This document shows positions 17,803 to 28,422 of a stretch of DNA of 36,835 bases, piece by piece. A program made the position numbers and the translations under genes. Under the pieces are notes generated by a model. That model searched no databases. It had not been told where the DNA came from and saw nothing but the letters and a program-made list of their open reading frames with translations. Location: the NCBI GenBank assembly GCA_032718475.1, contig JAUCBJ010005244.1:1-36835 (forward strand). Direction: 5' to 3'. Position 1 is the first letter of the stretch. Each line of letters begins with the position of its first letter. This DNA comes from Nemertoderma westbladi. Lineage: Eukaryota > Xenacoelomorpha > Nemertodermatida > Nemertodermatidae.

Positions 17803-19593
17803 CCTCTCTGTTGCAACAGCCAAGTGTGAGATCCAGCTTCACACTACAGCTGAGCAACTGGTATGAGGTTCTTGCCTCTGAGGCGGCAGATCACTGTGAG
17901 GGCTATACTGCCTTCACAGAAGCAGTTAAGTTAGCAACTGCAGAAACAGTTCCTGTATACCCTCGAAACAGGAAAAGGGCCCACTGGACTGACAACAAAA
18001 TCCAGAAGTGCCGAAATGACCTCTACAAGGCGCAGAAAGAGTCCCGACTCAAACAGACTACAGCGGCCAAGAATGCAGTTAAGGCTGCATCTAGGTCACT
18101 GAACAGGCAGTACTCTGTTAATCTACAGGAGCTAATAAACCAACAGGTTGATGCCATCAATGATGCTGACGACAACAGGCGCAATCATCCCAGGCATGGA
18201 AATCGATCAACTTGCTTACTGGGCGGAAAAGCCAACCAACCACCAAGGTTAAGGCTGAATCACCAGCCGATCGCCTCAATGGTTGGAAGGCCCACTTTGA
18301 AAAGCTCCTCAATAATGACAGGGTATTGCCTGATAAATTTATAGAAGTAAAAGTGTCTGAGTCTGTACTCCCAGATATTCCCATTGGCGATATCTCCTTT
18401 GCAGAAGTGAAGGCTGCTGCAAAGAGCATTAAGACCAATCGTGCCAGTGGAGTAGATGGTGTTCCCCCTGAGAAAGACAGGCATCTGGGTGTTATCTTTG
18501 TTGACTTCTTCAAGGCCCTTGATTCAGTCTCCCGCTCACGTATGTTCAGCATACTTTCATTATATGGGATTCCTGATGAAATTATTGCAGCAATCAGATC
18601 AGTATACGATGGTTCGATGGTGACACAGAACCATTTGAAGTGTTATGGGGCGTCCTCCAGGGAGACACACTTGCACCATTCTTGTTCATAATTGTGGTTG
18701 ACTATGTTCTACGCATGTCCTTAGATCATCATAATGATGATAGGGTGATGATAACTCCACCTACTGGCTCCAGAAGTCGAAGAAATCCTGCCAAGTACCT
18801 AACTGATCTAGACTTTGCTGATGACTTAGGAGTACTCTCAGAATCACTAGATGGAGCCCAACGGCTCTTCAGCTCATTAGAACATGCTGCTTCTAGTGTT
18901 GGTCTTTTTATTAACTCCAGAAAGACCAAAATTTTGACAGTTAACTTTGAAAGTTCTCAGCAAGTCTCTGATCGGATGAGCATAAGCTCAAAGGATGGTA
19001 TGCTTGAGCATGTGGACGACTTCTGTTACCTGGGATCATGGATCCGGAAGTCAGGTAAAGACCTTCGAATACGTAAGGGAAAGGCATGGGCAGCCTTGAA
19101 TAGGCTTTCCAGGATTTGGAACTCACCGAGAATTAATCGGAAACTTAAGGTCCGATTATTTAGAGCAGCAGTAGTTCCAGTACTCCTCTATGGGAGTCCA
19201 TGCTGGGCTCTAACTGCTGAGGACACCAAATCTCTGGATGGCACATTCACAAGAATGCTACGCCGGGTTCATTGTGTCAAGTACAATGCACACATCTCCA
19301 ACCAGACACTATATAACATTGGAGGTTTCTCATTGGTTCCCCCAAGCTTGACACTAGAACAAAATTGCCTCCGCTTTGCAGGACATTGCTTTCGCGGTGA
19401 CGACCAGCCAGTGCATAATCTTGTACTTTGGCAACCTCATGGAGTGAATAAGCATGGTGGACAGCCCATGACTTTCTTGAGACGCATATTAAAGGACACT
19501 GGCCTTGAAGATGCGGATGATCTAGCAAATGTCATGGGTGATAGGGAGTTGTGGCGGCGCAATTTTGTCGACAAGCCGGCACAGCATTCTTAA
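17803..19593 (+). pseudogene. LINE-A reverse transcriptase, deleted and frameshifted
   Basis: Coding similarity starts with the linker (WTDNKIQKCRNDLYKAQ) and changes frame near 18170. It continues with WKAHFEKLLN and reaches RASGVDGVPPE, the start of the RT fold. It then jumps directly to GVIFVDFFKALDSV, so about 100 residues of fingers and palm are missing. A second lesion near 18615 deletes 22 bases relative to the copy at 30858-32008 and shifts the frame. The remainder is open from 18640: LQGDTLAPFLFIIVVDYVLR, the catalytic FADD at 18814-18825, a GLFINSRKTK motif, YLGSWI, LLYGSPCWALT and the GQPMTFLRRI tail to the stop at 19591-19593. With motif blocks missing, the RT cannot be active. 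The family resembles RTE-like LINEs with an EN/RT single ORF; the clade name is uncertain. Confidence 0.82.
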
Positions 19594-19620
19594 AAATGCA
19601 GCTGCAATGCAGTATGCCGA

Positions 19621-19638
19621 TAGTAGTAGTAGTAGTAG
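19621..19638 (+). repeat. (TAG)6 microsatellite, 3' tail of LINE-A
   Basis: Six TAG units follow GTATGCCGA. The other LINE-A copy has GCATGCCGATCC then TAGTAGTCGTAGTAG at the equivalent place, so the repeat marks the 3' terminus of the LINE. Confidence 0.85.
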
Positions 19639-19639
19639 T

Positions 19640-20085
19640 GGTTGAGGCAAATTTGTCAAAACTAGTGGGGCGAGCCATAAACAAAGCGAACTTAGCATGT
19701 TACCACTATCTTAGTGTGAATTTCTCTGGGTATGAGGGTATTTCTGACCGTTGTCTATTCGTTGAAAGCTTATTTCTCAGGAACTCTCCGCTTTCTAAAT
19801 TAAACTTACAGTAGTAGGACTGAGCTATGTAAAAGGAAAAAAGTTTACATACAGACATACTTCTACAGTTCGTCTGTCAGCAGCTAGGGGGATACCGGCA
19901 TATGTCAAAACATTAAAAATGTTATATAATTTATCTTATAATTCGTTCAAGCTGAGACTTCCAAAGTATTTTCCAGTATTTGAAGGATTAAAAGAGTTTT
20001 ATTTTTGTGCCCCATTGAAATTCTTTTTATATACGTGTCTCAAAAAATTCTTATGATGAATAAAATTTAATTTAAATTTACCGCC
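19640..20085. other. Intergenic stretch between two LINEs
   Basis: No gene or repeat that I can name. It ends with AAATTTACCGCC, a word that also occurs near 1537, probably from a shared AT-rich repeat. Confidence 0.4.
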
Positions 20086-21247
20086 AATTTTATGTCCTTT
20101 TTGCTACTCTCTAACCATGCTCCAAGGTACTGGAAGTCATCGACCTTCCTTAGTTAATTATTATCAATGGTTGTCAAGTTTCCATCAACATTAAAGGTCA
20201 TGAATTCGGTCTTTGTAGCATTTATATGCAATCCAACCACCTTAGCAGCCCTCTCCACTTTATTTAGTAGAAGCTGTGCATCTGCTAGGGTATTAGAGAG
20301 CAGGGCGATGTCATCCGCAAAGTCGGTGTCTGTGACTGTAGTTGCCGGATATCTACTACTTCTGCGTTCTTGAAGTGTGAATCCCAGGTCTTCACCCTTT
20401 GTGGCCGTCCTCATTGCGTAATCCTGCACAATTACAAATAGTAATGGTGCTAATGTGTCACCTTGCAGTACGCCAGCCAGGATTGAGAAAAACTCAGTTT
20501 CACCATCTGGTGAGAGTACCTGCGCTTCTGTGTCACAATATAACAATCCAATGCCAACAACAATTACTTCTGGTATTCCATGAGCTCTTAGGATTTCAAG
20601 CATTTTACCTCAATGGATGGAGTCGAATGCCTTCTTGAAGTCCACAAAAGTCATTACAGCGGGGAGATTCTTTGACTTAATTACTTCAATCAGTCTCCGT
20701 AGTGCAAGTATCTGAGCTATTGTTGATCTACTTTGTCGAAATCCGTTTTGGCTCTTACGCAGTAGTTTCTCTATGTGAGGCCTAATCCTATATAGAATCA
20801 TTTTATTGGATATTTTGGCAACTACCACAAGCAGACAGATCCCACGATAGTTTATTGGTACGCCGAGGTCTCCTTTCTTGGGGAGAGGCTTTAGTTGGCC
20901 TTTAGTCCAAATTGGTGGTGGCTTTTCCCCTTTTAACATCCGGTTGCAAACATTCAATAATGGTCTGTTTAGCACTCCGGTTTTCCATACATCCGCTGGG
21001 ATTTCATCTAATCAACTCGCTTTATTATTGGACAAGCTTTTAACGCTTCTTTGGAGTTCGGCAGGTGTGAAGTCCCCTGTTTCTATAGGTAGTGTCTTGT
21101 CATATATTTTCCTTGTAGGGCTGACCTCGATGTTTGGTGGCTGCCCAAGCAAGTTGCTGAAGTGATTTTTCCACTTCCCAACACGTTCTTCAGGACTATC
21201 GGCTTTGAGGCGCCCCTTTGCACAACTTTTCCGACCAGATACCTCAT
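20086..21247 (-). pseudogene. LINE-B reverse transcriptase remnant
   Basis: Reading from 21247 downwards on the minus strand: KSLSNNKAS, then a stop where a Gly codon is expected in the family (GLDEIP), then the RT fingers (WTKGQLKPLPKKGD, NYRGICLL), the QNGFRQSRST motif and FVDFKKAFDSIH. A TGA at 20610-20612 interrupts the frame, most simply a CGA changed to TGA. It continues with LEILRAHGIPEV, GVLQGDTLAPLLFVIV, the catalytic FADD (about 20308-20323), and GLHINATKTEFM. The reading frame then breaks near 20155, with VDDFQYLGAW recoverable in another frame. All main RT motifs are present, unlike in LINE-A, but the protein is not translatable whole. Confidence 0.8.
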
Positions 21248-22285
21248 TTACAGTTTGCCAGGTAAGTCTTGATTGTTGATGTATGTGAGCAGTTGTAATT
21301 GCTTCAGTTTTATCCTGTATGTACTTTTCCTGGTGATGTTGTAGGCCAATTTAAGATCGTCCTTAGCTTTCTCAACCTTGTTAATGTTTTCGGTTGTTGG
21401 TTGTTCGGTTTTAACTTTGAAGGCTATCTTAAGATCTTCTCTCTTACAAGTAACCTCAGAGTTTTGCCATGGCACATATTGTTTTCGTTTGGGTTTCTGG
21501 GGGATATGCCTCTTAGCTGATCCCTTGTGGGCTGTTATTATATTCTGGTATATAGAATTGGTGGATTGGTCTTCATCCATTGACTGAAGTGCTTCAAAGC
21601 GGTTTTGAACTTCTACTGTATAAGCATCCTTTACAGCATTGTCAGTTCTGAGTTTTTCACAGTCATATTTGATTTGCTTGCTTGTCCTGGGTTTGCTGGC
21701 TCTCAAACTGAGTCTGATCTCTGCAGTCACAATTCTGTGGTCCGAACCAATTAGGTTGAACGAGCTGTATGCCTCGCAGTTGATCATGCTGTTTCTCCAC
21801 TTTTTGTTTATGAGGATGTAATCCAGTTGTGCTTTGGTTCCATTAGGGTATTGAAAGGACTTACTCTTTTCGAATGTGTTGTTTGTTGGTATCAATTCAC
21901 ATTCTTCCATTAGGTCTAAAAGTAAGTACCCATTTCTGTTAGAACTGGTGTTATAGGTGTAACCCTTGATGCTTGATGTCTTCTGGGCCAATTTGGGCAT
22001 TCAGGTCACCAGCAATGACTTTAACATTGTGTTTCGGAATGTCCTTTATAAGTCCAGTCAGTTCTTCATAAAACTTGACTGCTTGTTCTGGCTCTGAGGC
22101 ATTGGTTGGACTGTAGCAACATATAACTGTTGCCTTGGGATTCCCATCAAAAGTTGCGATCATAACCCTGGAATTTATAGATTCGATGTTGTTTAGGGTC
22201 TTAAGTGCAAATGGGCTTAGCAGAATTCCTACTCCACCAATTGATGCATTGGCCGAGTTTCTTACTGCTGAGGTTGTAGCTCAAA
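21248..22285 (-). pseudogene. LINE-B endonuclease and linker remnant
   Basis: From 22285 downwards: GGVGILLSPFALKTLNNIESI, then VICCYSPTNAS, then VKVIAGDLNAQIG with the intact GDLNA motif. A frame change lies near 21980. Then LLDLMEECEL, TKAQLDYILI and GSDHRIVTAEIRLSLRAS with the catalytic SDH. A Lys-rich helical linker toward the RT follows, containing KRKQYVPWQNSEV. The fold is nearly complete apart from its N-terminal strands. The frameshift prevents a single product. Confidence 0.78.
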
Positions 22286-22634
22286 TCTTATAACTGCTGT
22301 AGCTTGAGGCCTAAACTGTTGCTGATTATATTAATTACCAAAAATATTGATGATATTATAACAGTCCCTGAATGAGATCCAGCTATTATCTATGATACTA
22401 ATTTAGGCTTGTTAACCAACCAACAACACATACAGTATACATACGCAATATATAAAAAAAAATCAGTTTTAAACATTTTAAATACATACAATTACTAGCT
22501 ACTGTAGTAAATAATTAACAAACTTCATAAAAACGCCATAGCTACCATAACTAAGAATGTTAACAAAAATTTTTTTTTTATTTTCAAAAAAATACTAGCT
22601 AGTAAAAAAACACTAGCTACCATATAATAATATC
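22286..22634. other. AT-rich intergenic stretch
   Basis: Low-complexity A/T-rich DNA with ACTAGCTA-type words. No gene seen. Confidence 0.5.
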
Positions 22635-22927
22635 TATTAAGGTTCTAGAACATTCACCATTATATAGTACAATAGTACCAATTAAATTTGGTCCCGGACA
22701 ATTCGATCCCGGACAATTCGGACCCGGACAATTCTGTCCAGGACAATTCGGTCCCATTAATATGCATGTTTTGGGACCGAATTGTCCTAGTCAGTATCCG
22801 GACAATTCAGTCGCGGACAATTCGGTCCCGGACAATTCGGTCCCTGACAATTCGGTCCCAAAACACAAAATTGTCCGGGACCGAATTGTCCGGACCGAAA
22901 TGTCCGGGACCGAATTGTCCTGCTTCC
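22635..22927. repeat. Foldback array of a 15-bp motif (copy 1)
   Basis: Starts TATTAAGGTTCTAGAACATT and ends GTCCTGCTTCC, the same ends as the copy at 29523-29713. In between are blocks of GGACAATTCGGTCCC in both orientations: about four forward, a reversed spacer, one reverse, about four forward, the spacer AAAACACAAAATT, then about three reverse. The array can fold on itself. Frames are open because the unit is 15 bases, but I do not regard them as coding. Confidence 0.85.
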
Positions 22928-22928
22928 G

Positions 22929-24190
22929 CAGCACTACTGCTGTGTTGGGGAATGACAGCATACATCTGTACATAGGCTACCTACATTACAGTTCTTACAC
23001 CTCAAGGCCTACTACAGTTACTGCTGTGCTGTGTGTATTCAGTCGTTAGCGTTATACTTTAGCTACCTCGGTACCGGTAGGTGGCGCGGTAGCGAAACTT
23101 AACTGCTTGTAGTTTGTCAGTTGGACTTCCGCCTACCGGTACCAGCCCAGTGAAAAGTGCGCAAACGTATCACAAGCGTGCAACGCAGGCGTATCTGATG
23201 TGATTCCCAAGAGTTATGGCCCGACCTTTACGCAAGCGACCTACTTGCGTTAAGTCGCATAAATATCGCAACAACTTGCGTTAAATCACATAAATATCGC
23301 AACAACTTGCGGTCAGTCGCATAAAACTCACATGTGATTCACTTGCGACTTTCAAGCGTCATGACGCATAAATATCACAAAAATCTACTGGTTGTGAATT
23401 TTGTGTAATATATTGAGACCTTTGTGACAGAAAATATGATACAGTAGTTGATTATTCCACTACTGTTTGATACTATGGGCTTCCATATCATCTGCCTACT
23501 GTTCTTACCTTACATTACATTACATTACACTCTCTAGACTTACAGATAGAACATTAGACATGCTGTATGAATCAATACTAGAAATGGTTGTTAATATACA
23601 GGATAATACAAATAGATTAGAATAACCATGATACACTTTTAACTATTCCCTATAATTTCATCGACAGGCATATTAGATAATTCATATTCATCAATTTTAT
23701 ATTTTAAAACTATTTATTTCTTGATTGCCTTTATTTTAATTAATAATCTTTAGTGTAATTAAAAACATGCGATCCACATGTGAATTAACGCATGAGATTC
23801 TCATGGTGTAAAACATGCGTAAAATAAGCATTAAATGAGTTGTGATTCCCATGCGATTTTCATGCACGGAATCACATGCGTAAAATAAGTTGTGAATCGC
23901 ATGCGTGGAATCGCTTCCCTATTTTACATGTGAATCACATGCGAATCACAAGATTTTTATCGCTATTTATTGAGCCGCAATAAAAACGCATGGCGCATTA
24001 AAATAACTTGCGATACGCATGCGCATTTTTCACTAGGAGGTAGCTATGAGCTATAACGCTAACGACTGCTTACATACATTGATACACAGCAGTAAATATA
24101 GTAGGCCTGCCTGGAGCTGTAAGAATTGTAATGTACAGTAGGTACTGTAGCCTATGTACAGATGTATGCCGTCAGCAGTACTGCAGCTGC
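22929..24190. mobile_element. Long inverted-repeat (foldback) DNA element
   Basis: The left arm (22929-23069) and right arm (24037-24190) are diverged inverse copies. They share, for example, GCATACATCTGTACATAGGC and CAGTCGTTAGCGTTATA, the right arm in reverse. Just inside, a second inverse pair faces inward: CAGTGAAAAGTGCGCA at 23148 and its inverse ending TTTTTCACTA at 24035. The interior has many short CGCA/TGCG words (ACTTGCG, CATGCG, ATCGCAA), partly tandem, and a central AT-rich block with (TTACA)4 near 23508. There is no transposase. The inner CAGTG ends recall hAT-type termini, but no 8-bp duplication is seen, so class is open. Confidence 0.7.
23070..23143. repeat. 74-bp palindromic mini-insert with ACCGGTA ends
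   Basis: Starts GGTACCGGTAGGTGG and ends with the inverse, CCGCCTACCGGTACC (one mismatch). It is present only in the left side of the foldback element; the right arm joins directly to the inner terminus. That identifies it as an insertion. It is possibly a very short MITE. Confidence 0.6.
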
Positions 24191-25225
24191 AGACGGTACA
24201 ATACAAAATTTAAATATGAAAAAAGATATGTAAAAATTCTTCAAATTTCAAAATTGAGAATGCAAAAATTAATAATTTTCACCACTCTTTCTATTTTCGA
24301 TTCAGATTGGATTCAGATTTTGTATAATTCCTGAGATTGGGTCCAGATTGGGTTCAGATAGGTTCAGATATAACTTAAGTACAGTACTATCCTCAAAATT
24401 GTTTGAAATTTTCAGTCCATTTGCTAGAAAAATTGACCAATAAAACTTGAAAAAAATATATTGAAAAATATTAATCAGAAGTGTAAATTTAACCAAAAAA
24501 CATATTTTTTTATATTATTTTAAATTACCGGCCACCTAAAACTCAACTTATACTCAAAATTATGTCTAGTTATTTTATTTGTCAGCATGTCAAGACAAAT
24601 GTCTGAAATGTTCAAACAATTTGGTTAAAAATGACGGAGAAGAAGCTTTTTCTGTGGCGGAAAATTTCAAGTAAAATACATTTTATGTTTAAACATTCCT
24701 CCATAATTGTCGATTTCTATCTGTCTGTCAATATGTAATAATTAAAATTGACATTTATGACTGTTACTAAGAAAGTAGACAGCTGGAATTTTAGCTATGG
24801 ATGGGTTTTCATGGCCCGCCCTGATTCCATTTCTGATATAGAACATACGACATAGCTAAAATTATCGGCTAAATTTGTGTCTGAAGCAAGGTATGTCCAT
24901 TGAAAACAAACAAAAAATTAAACACAAATAATAACATATAACATGTACTTGTATTAAATACAGTAGTTTACTTTTTTGCAAACTTATAAGTGTTTGAAAA
25001 GTAGAACATCCACAACCAAATACAGTAGAATATATAATAACGTACTGTAGGCCACTTTTATCAGACCTTTTCAGACTCTTTTTTGACAATGAATGGTGTA
25101 TAATTGTATTTTTGGTGAGTCACAAAGTTAGTGAACATTTCCATAAAGTTTTAGCACTTGCCGAATTTTAACTTTTTTAAGTGTATTCTTTCCAAACGTT
25201 AGAATGTTGTAATGCTTGTATAGTA
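24191..25225. other. AT-rich intergenic stretch
   Basis: No supported gene. A degenerate tandem of about 12 bases (GATTGGGTTCAG-like) lies at 24297-24370. The remainder is AT-rich and unassigned. Confidence 0.5.
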
Positions 25226-25287
25226 CAGTAGTGCAGTAGTACATAGTAGTGCAGTAGTACATAGTAGTGCAGTAGTACATAGTAGTG
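25226..25287. repeat. 18-bp tandem repeat (about three units)
   Basis: Units of ATAGTAGTGCAGTAGTAC lie directly upstream of the point where LINE-C coding similarity starts, so it may mark the insertion junction. Confidence 0.85.
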
Positions 25288-27690
25288 ACACGGACTTAAT
25301 TTTGTCGAGTAAGCAGTTTATTAACTCAGGATTTACACATGTTGATAGTTTCTGGGGCTCAGTATCGTGGCTTGACCACTGCCTGTGCACAGCTGATGCT
25401 CACAGTGCTATTACACGCCTAAACATTTTGTATGATGATTCACGTGGTGTGGATCATTCCGTTTGACCTTGGTTTAAATGTATCTGCGGTACCTTCTGTA
25501 AATTTTTATAACAGTGATGACTCTGTACGCAGCACCGGATGTAAATTTAACTGGAGTAGAGCTAATAAAAAAGATATACAGTAGATAATTTTTGTGAGCA
25601 AACGGCGCTTAAATTAGATAAGCTCTCCTCGTGTACTGGCGATTATATTTTATGTAAAGACATTAACTGTACAGATAGTGACCATATATCTAATTTAGAA
25701 AATTTTTATGAATCGGTTATTTCTGCCTTACATGAATCCGAACATACTAAGGGTTCTAGAACAAATAGTAAAAATATCATTCCTGGGTGGAATGATCTGA
25801 TTAGGCAACATTATGATGCATCTCGCGATACATTCTCTCTGTGGCGTGAGGCGGGACGACCCCGATCTGGCCCAATTTTCGATCTGAAAAGGCGAGCGGA
25901 CGTGCGTTTTAAATACGCTGTCCGTGTAGCCAAAAATAACGAAAACAAAATTCGTTGCGAAATGTTAGCCAAAAAACTGTCTGGTAAAAATACTCGTGAC
26001 TTTTGGAAAGAAATTAAAAAAATAAACAATTGTAATACTCCATTACCAACTTCGATTGATGGTACTACAGGTACTGCAGAGATTGCTGAGATGTGGCGTA
26101 AACATTATTATGATCTTTTTAATTGTTTAAAGCGCACAACCAATAATTTACACTGTACCGATAATATTAATTACGAAGATATGTGTGTTAGTGCTGAGGA
26201 GGTTCGTAGTAATATTGAGTCTTTATCAAATAATAAATCTTGTGGTTTAGACGGCATATTTGCAGAACATTTAAAGTACAGTAGCAGTATACTATATGAA
26301 ATTTTAGCAACTTTATTTACGAGTTTCTTTGTTCATGGTTATCTTCCTAATAACTTAATATCTGTTATATTGGTGCCGATAATTAAAGATAAAACAGCTA
26401 AAATTAACAGTAAAGATAATTACAGACCGATAGCGTTAGCAAGCATCATTTCAAAGGTAATGGAAAAAATAATACTGCATAGGATAGAACCCAATCTAAT
26501 AACAACGCATAATCAATTTGGTTTTAAAAGTAAATTAGGTACCGATATGTGCATATTTTCCCTGAAAGAAATGATATACAAATACAGACAGTTACAATCT
26601 ACTATGTTTGTCACTTTCTTGGACGCCTCTAAGGCATTTGATAGAATAAACCATGATGTGCTTTTTGGTACTCTAATTAAACGGGGGGTTCCCCAATGTA
26701 TAGTGCGATTAATAATTTTCTGGTATGTTCATCAAACATTCTGTGTTAGGTGGGGGGGCCCAGATGTTTCAGCTTGTTTCACCGTTTCTAACGGAGTAAG
26801 ACAGGGTGGAATACTGAGCCCTTTCCTATTTAACATTTATAGGAATATATTATCTACTAAATTAAATAGCTGCAATATAGGGTGTCTTATGTATCATACA
26901 TTATGCAATAATATTATGTACGCTGATGATTTAGTTTTATTGTCTCCGTCTGTAAAAGGTATGCAAAAACTGCTGAAATTGTACTCTGAGTTTGGAGACG
27001 AATATGATGTAATTTTCAAAGCAACAAAAAGTGCTACTTTATATATTCGATCAAAATCTCAAATATCGTGGAATTTTCCTTCATTTAAAATAGGCAATAT
27101 TGCTCTTCCAATCAAAAAAGAATATAAATATTTAGGACATTATATTACCAATACACTATCTGATGATAGAGATATTTTACGACAACGTAGGAAACTATAT
27201 ATGCAGGCAAATAGTTTGAAACGCAGATTTTTTATGTGTTCAAATGATATTAAGCAACGTTTATTTCAATCCTATTGTACGCCGATGTATACAGCTCACT
27301 TATGGTGCAATTATACTAAAACTATATATTATAAATTTACAGCAACATATAATAATACATTTCGAATTCTTATGGGATATCCCAAAAATTGTAGTGCCTC
27401 AGAAATGTTTTTATTTAATCGTTTGCCTAGTTGTGCTGCTGTGATTCGTAATCTCATTTATAATTTCATTGTTAGGATCGATAAATCATCTAATACTATT
27501 ATCTCCAGCTGTGTTACATCTGATTGTATATATTTTTCCCCATTGCGACGGTTTTGGATGACTGAATTACATATTAATTTTAAATTGCCGAAGCTGTTAT
27601 ATATTAATTCCGTTAAGGCCTTATTCTGGTAAATAACGCTTACATTTATTGGTTGTTTGGTGATGGTGGTGTAGTAATAAAAAATTAATA
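25288..27690 (+). mobile_element. LINE-C, CR1/L2-like, 5'-truncated
   Basis: Coding similarity begins at about 25288 with the C-terminal part of an endonuclease (SVSWLDHCLCTADAHSAI, then VDH and LGLNVSAVPSVNFYN across a frameshift near 25465). It runs through a long reverse transcriptase to the stop at 27632. The 3' untranslated part is short; the end near 27690 (GTAATAAAAAATTAATAATG) is an estimate. Loss of the 5' end is the usual result of incomplete target-primed reverse transcription. Confidence 0.8.
25584..27632 (+). CDS. LINE-C reverse transcriptase ORF (open, 5'-incomplete)
   Basis: Open for about 683 codons from 25584, where it meets the upstream endonuclease frame by a frameshift; there is no convincing ATG at its beginning. 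Order: a linker with IIPGWNDLIRQHYDASRDTF and LWREAGRPRSGP, a pre-RT helix (NTRDFWKEIKKIN), SCGLDGIFAEHLKY, then KDNYRPIALASIISKVMEK, HNQFGFKSKLGTDM, FVTFLDASKAFDRINHD, SNGVRQGGILSPFLFNIY and the catalytic YADD at 26919-26930. EYKYLGHYIT and a C-terminal domain with WCNYTKTIYYKFTATYNNTF follow. All RT motifs are in place and in one frame, making this the best-preserved RT of the window. The first palm-motif aspartate (FLDASKAFD) and the YADD pair are present. Without its 5' part the copy cannot jump by itself. Confidence 0.85.
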   Translation, partial: DNFCEQTALKLDKLSSCTGDYILCKDINCTDSDHISNLENFYESVISALHESEHTKGSRTNSKNIIPGWNDLIRQHYDASRDTFSLWREAGRPRSGPIFDLKRRADVRFKYAVRVAKNNENKIRCEMLAKKLSGKNTRDFWKEIKKINNCNTPLPTSIDGTTGTAEIAEMWRKHYYDLFNCLKRTTNNLHCTDNINYEDMCVSAEEVRSNIESLSNNKSCGLDGIFAEHLKYSSSILYEILATLFTSFFVHGYLPNNLISVILVPIIKDKTAKINSKDNYRPIALASIISKVMEKIILHRIEPNLITTHNQFGFKSKLGTDMCIFSLKEMIYKYRQLQSTMFVTFLDASKAFDRINHDVLFGTLIKRGVPQCIVRLIIFWYVHQTFCVRWGGPDVSACFTVSNGVRQGGILSPFLFNIYRNILSTKLNSCNIGCLMYHTLCNNIMYADDLVLLSPSVKGMQKLLKLYSEFGDEYDVIFKATKSATLYIRSKSQISWNFPSFKIGNIALPIKKEYKYLGHYITNTLSDDRDILRQRRKLYMQANSLKRRFFMCSNDIKQRLFQSYCTPMYTAHLWCNYTKTIYYKFTATYNNTFRILMGYPKNCSASEMFLFNRLPSCAAVIRNLIYNFIVRIDKSSNTIISSCVTSDCIYFSPLRRFWMTELHINFKLPKLLYINSVKALFW

Positions 27691-28303
27691 ATGTTATGGT
27701 GCAAAGTGGACTTCATGTTCAGAATATACAATATACAATAGTAGGTGCTTTTGTTAAGTTTTGTGAGTTACAGAGAATTTCAAGCTTCCCAAACAACTAT
27801 CGAATTTCACCTAAATGTTCGCACTTTGGGGATTGGTGCTCATTGTGTATTTTATTATCCATAAATATTATTTGACATGTACTAAATCTGAAAATCAAGG
27901 ATCTCTCTCCCTTTGTAAGCTACGCTATTGAATGTAACCGTCACCAAAACCATCAAAATTTACAGTTTTACTACAACAGGGCAGCTTTTTGTTGTAAAGT
28001 CAATTGTCTCAACACTTGTAATGCTAGTGGTTGTTACTGCTGTAGCAAAACCAACTTCCCAGGTTGATTGCGAACATCGTCTGATATGACTCGTATGATG
28101 GAAAATCCGTGTAGAGCATATGGTCTGTAATCGAAATCACCTGCAGAAAGGTGTGATCCTGATCACTCGTATCCTTGTTTCCGTCCCGAGATCTGAGGAA
28201 GTCTTCGAGAAGTTGTGCCAAAACAGTGCACATTTCCTTTCACCAAGATCCAAACTAATAACCAAATTATTGGCTAGATGACCAGTCAATTCTCTCGGAT
28301 GTA
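27691..28303. other. Unassigned intergenic stretch
   Basis: A 69-codon minus-strand frame (28024-28233) exists but has no motif I trust. Otherwise nothing is recognised. Confidence 0.4.
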
Positions 28304-28422
28304 GGACAATTCGGTCCCGGACAATTCGGTCCCGGACAATTCGGTCCCGGACAATTCGGTCCCGGACAATTCGGTCCCGGACAATTCGGTCCGGACAATT
28401 CGGTCCCGGACAATTCGGTCCC
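28304..28422. repeat. Head-to-tail array of the 15-bp motif (8 units)
   Basis: Eight almost identical GGACAATTCGGTCCC units in one orientation; the sixth is one base short. Unlike the other two loci there is no inverted half and no flanking GGTTCTAGAAC segment. Confidence 0.95.

Larger units (their letters stand above)
17803..19640 (+). mobile_element. LINE-A, 3' half
   Basis: Continuation of the LINE cut at 5319. It holds the linker between endonuclease and reverse transcriptase, an internally deleted RT, the C-terminal domain and a short 3' tail ending in (TAG)6. Ending in a short tandem repeat instead of poly-A is typical of RTE-like LINEs. A second, shorter copy of the same family lies at 30858-32008 on the minus strand and ends at the same point with a related TAGTAG-type tail. 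Confidence 0.85.
20086..22285 (-). mobile_element. LINE-B, RTE-like, truncated at both ends
   Basis: A second LINE related to LINE-A in its EN/RT layout, on the minus strand. The endonuclease N-terminus (the part with the QE metal-site motif) is absent upstream of about 22285. At the 3' side the frame stops being recognisable after FQYLGAW and DIKL near 20090, so the C-terminal domain is missing too. Several frameshifts and stops lie between. It is a fossil. Confidence 0.82.

Noticed and set aside
22688-23049. Open frames of 60-101 codons made of repeated DNSVP or similar across the 15-bp arrays
   Set aside because: The unit is 15 bases, so any frame free of stop stays open on both strands; this is a repeat by-product and not evidence of a gene.
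28024-28233. A 69-codon minus-strand frame with a vague caspase small-subunit look (TDFPSYESY, GSWF)
   Set aside because: The order and spacing of motifs do not fit a caspase fold and no catalytic part is nearby.
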